From the NCBI RefSeq assembly GCF_030867095.1, contig NC_081831.1, forward strand, positions 22,544,001-22,608,000: a stretch of 64,000 bases of DNA. Direction: 5' to 3'. This DNA is from Alligator mississippiensis (lineage: Eukaryota > Chordata > Crocodylia > Alligatoridae). The notes below the pieces were generated by a model. That model was not told where the DNA came from. It was given only the letters and a program-made list of their open reading frames with translations, and did no database searches. Below are positions 62,105-64,000 of this stretch, in pieces. The translations under genes were made by a program, and so were the position numbers. Numbering within the stretch: position 1 is the stretch's first letter; each line of letters starts with the position of its first letter.

Positions 62105-62216
62105 CCCATAAAAAATCTGGAATGGGGACAATTTATATAAGAAGAAAGGCGGGGGGGAGCGACCGGCCATTTCAGGAACCAATGGCAAATCACTGCTGCG
62201 TCGTTCTGGGGGCGGG
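62105..62216 (-). promoter_or_regulatory. TATA/CCAAT/GC-box promoter-like block
   Basis: Read on the minus strand: GC box CCCGCCCCC (62216-62208), ATTGG (62183-62179), a second C-rich GC box (62157-62149), then TATATAAA (62139-62132), in the spacing of a classical core promoter, with a start expected near 62105. It points the same way as NFIX, 16 kb upstream of exon 2. Confidence 0.45.
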
Positions 62217-62217
62217 T

Positions 62218-62500
62218 CTCACACACACACGCATGTAGGCACACACACACATGCAAACTGACATGCACAGACACAAGCACAGACACACAGGCACATGCAC
62301 ACAGACATGTATACATGCACAAATATGCAGAGACACATGCAGACATGCACAGACACATGCCCGCAGGCATGTGTGCACATGCACATAAACACATGCACAC
62401 ACTTACATAGGCAGGCAGCTACAGGCACACACAAGGAACGTATACATGTGCATAAACACATGCAGGCACACACACAGACACATATACACATGCACACACA
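62218..62500. repeat. (CA)-rich microsatellite
   Basis: CACACACACACGCATG, CACATGCACACAGACATG-type sequence for 280 bp, ending at the CR1 tail. Confidence 0.8.
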
Positions 62501-62815
62501 GGATCACAGAACCATAGAAAATTAGGGCTGAAAGAGACTTCAGGAGGGCATTGCATCCAACCGCCTACTGATACCAGTACCATCCCCAACTATCACATTC
62601 TAGCCAAAGCTTTGTCTACCCAGGTCTTAAAAACCTCAAAGGCTGGAGACTCTACAGCCCTCTGGCTGCTCCAGTGCTTCCGTTCCCTCCTCGGGAGAAA
62701 GTTTTCCCCTGATATCTAACCTAAGCTTCCTCTGCTGCAACTCGAGCCCATTCCTCCTCCTTGTTCTGTTACCTGCCACCGCTGGGAACTGACATGAATG
62801 GCTCTCTCCACTCCA
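62501..62815 (-). mobile_element. CR1 LINE 3' fragment
   Basis: On the plus strand it begins with the CR1 tail ATCACAGAACCATAGAAAAT, then GGCTGAAAGAGACTTCAGG, CCAGGTCTTAAAAACCTC, TGGAGACTCTACA, CTGCTCCAGTGCTTCCG, TTCCCCTGATATCTAACCTA and CTGCTGCAACTCGAGCCCAT. This is the reverse complement of a CR1 3' end of the type abundant in turtles and crocodilians. 5'-truncated, moderately diverged, joined to the CA repeat at its tail. Confidence 0.85.
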
Positions 62816-62934
62816 GTGCCATATGGGGGCCAGGGCCCAGAATGGGAGACGCATCTGGGAGCCCCTGAGCCAGGCAGACACAAACACTGGCAATGGGGCT
62901 GCTGCCCACAGGAGACAGCAGCTCTGCTCTATGT

Positions 62935-63060
62935 CCCAGGCACTGTATCAGTGCCCTCTATGTCCCTGTGCCTCAGTTTACCCCTGTGGAACAGGGCTCT
63001 GAGGTCAATAGAGGGTGAGAGTGCAAGATTACTATGATGTTAATCGGGATTATCTCACAC
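62935..63060 (+). repeat. MIR fragment
   Basis: CTGTGCCTCAGTTTACCCC, TGTGGAACAGGG and a G/A-rich end followed by ATGATGTTAAT resemble the sense MIR core. Confidence 0.5.
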
Positions 63061-63575
63061 CCACACACATGCCACCAGCCTTGCTGGCTCAGGACAACCC
63101 CAGGGAAACTGAGGTGGGGTGCCCCCCCTGGTGTAGCCATGATCGAGTCCACGCAGAGAGGCAGCTGGGAAGGGGCCCGGCTCGTCTCCTGCCGGCCCGG
63201 GCAGCTGCGGGTGGCCAGGGCTCAAAGGATCCTGTTGTTTGCTAGGGACAATGGGGCCAGTGCTGTGCCCGCCCGTCTGCCTGCCCCCTGCACCCTCAAA
63301 GCCACCATCCGAGCAAGGCCTAGCTGTGTCCTCAGAGGACCCCCTGCTCTTTAGCAGGCGGCTCATTAGCAGCCCTGGCCCTCCTGCCACAGCTGGCGTC
63401 CTGGGTTGAGGCATGGTGGGATTTCTCTGCCCTGTGGAGCTGGGAGGGTTCCCCACTACCTGGGCACCAACTGCCCAGGAATTCATGTGTAGAGCTCATT
63501 TATGAATGGGCTTAACAGACGCAAATGAGGGTCGCCTCCCGCTGCGGAGAGAGAGCAGCATCATGTCCATGGTGG
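63061..63575. other. Unique upstream sequence; no gene seen
   Basis: GC-rich with no recognised exon. Confidence 0.4.
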
Positions 63576-63579
63576 GGCC

Positions 63580-63980
63580 GGGGCTGGGAGTGCAACTCAG
63601 GAGTCCTGGCTCTCAGCCACCAGTCCCCACCCAAAGCAAGGAAGTGAACCCAGGATTCCTGGCTCCCAGGCCTCCCCTCCTGCAAACTCTAACTTGGCTC
63701 TCCCATAGGCTGAGAACCCAGGAGTCCAGGAACCCAGACCTGTGATGGCACCCCCCTGACTTTCATGCTGCCCAGAGCCAACAGCAGGAATGGGAAGTCA
63801 GCCACAGCCCAGGCCACAGCTAGGGGAGAACCCAGGCATCCAGGGTTCCCAGTACCCGCGTTCCACTCCAACTCACCTGCCTTCCCAGAGCCAGGACACA
63901 ATGCAGGCATCTGAGCTCCCAGTCCCCCCGCCCCAATCCCTGCTTTAAATCACTAGATTCCACTCCCCTCCCAGAGCTGG
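63580..63980 (-). repeat. SINE-like units at the window end
   Basis: GAACCCAGGATTCCTGGC, GAACCCAGGAGTCCAGG, GAGAACCCAGGCATCCAGG and AAATCACTAGATTCC, CTCCCAGAGCTGGGACAG: four to five pieces of the tRNA-like family, all in one orientation. Confidence 0.65.
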
Positions 63981-64000
63981 GACAGAATCCTGGCATACAG

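Noticed and set aside
61949-62109. Coding first exon of NFIX starting at ATG 62109
   Set aside because: Its frame reaches the donor at 61949 in phase 2, while exon 2 needs phase 0, so it cannot be a coding first exon joined directly to exon 2.

Overview
The window is a GC-rich, gene-dense stretch of vertebrate nuclear DNA. The exons, introns with GT/AG junctions, CR1 LINE fragments whose reverse complement is of the kind common in turtles, crocodilians and birds, MIR/tRNA-like SINE pieces and abundant microsatellites point to a sauropsid, most likely a turtle or crocodilian; I cannot choose between them from this sequence. Three genes are recognisable: the 5' part of ACP5 (minus strand, 11-1037), LYL1 (plus strand, coding 9693-11284) and NFIX (minus strand, coding exons 16923-45672, with a candidate first exon at 48775-48804).

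Layout. 1-1040 holds the first two coding exons of ACP5; its likely promoter lies at about 1660-1840 with PU.1-like, GATA-like and MITF-type E-box sites. 1900-5200 is intergenic and full of short SINE-like repeats. A paired GATA/ETS cluster at 5229-5332 and a strong splice donor at 5622 mark the probable LYL1 promoter and non-coding first exon. The first LYL1 intron contains an AT-rich island (6590-7412) and a kilobase of degenerate TG/CA repeat. LYL1 coding exons 2-4 encode a 247-residue bHLH protein. LYL1 and NFIX are tail to tail, separated by a short minisatellite. The NFIX 3' UTR is about 4.2 kb (12670-16922). Ten coding exons follow on the minus strand (SWFL-stop exon at 16923-16937 up to the 532-bp DNA-binding-domain exon at 45141-45672); every intron phase agrees and together they give 493 residues, matching the roughly 500 residues of vertebrate NFIX. 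45.7-64 kb is upstream or 5' intronic NFIX territory: candidate alternative first exon, possible conserved non-coding blocks, a TATA/CCAAT/GC-box promoter-like block at 62.1-62.2 kb, two CR1 fragments and several microsatellites.

How it fits together. ACP5 (osteoclast/macrophage phosphatase) and LYL1 (haematopoietic bHLH factor) are divergently transcribed from a shared 3.6-kb interval rich in AP-1/NF-E2, GATA and ETS-like sites. NFIX converges on LYL1, as in mammals; ACP5 beside LYL1 is not the human order. I saw no CRISPR array, no intact mobile element, no endogenous retrovirus and no RNA gene. I did not find a wholly new system. The most unusual things are a cluster of about ten CCAAT boxes with RFX X-boxes in the last NFIX intron, a duplicated block in the NFIX intron between exons 6 and 7, and two short repeat families that recur throughout.
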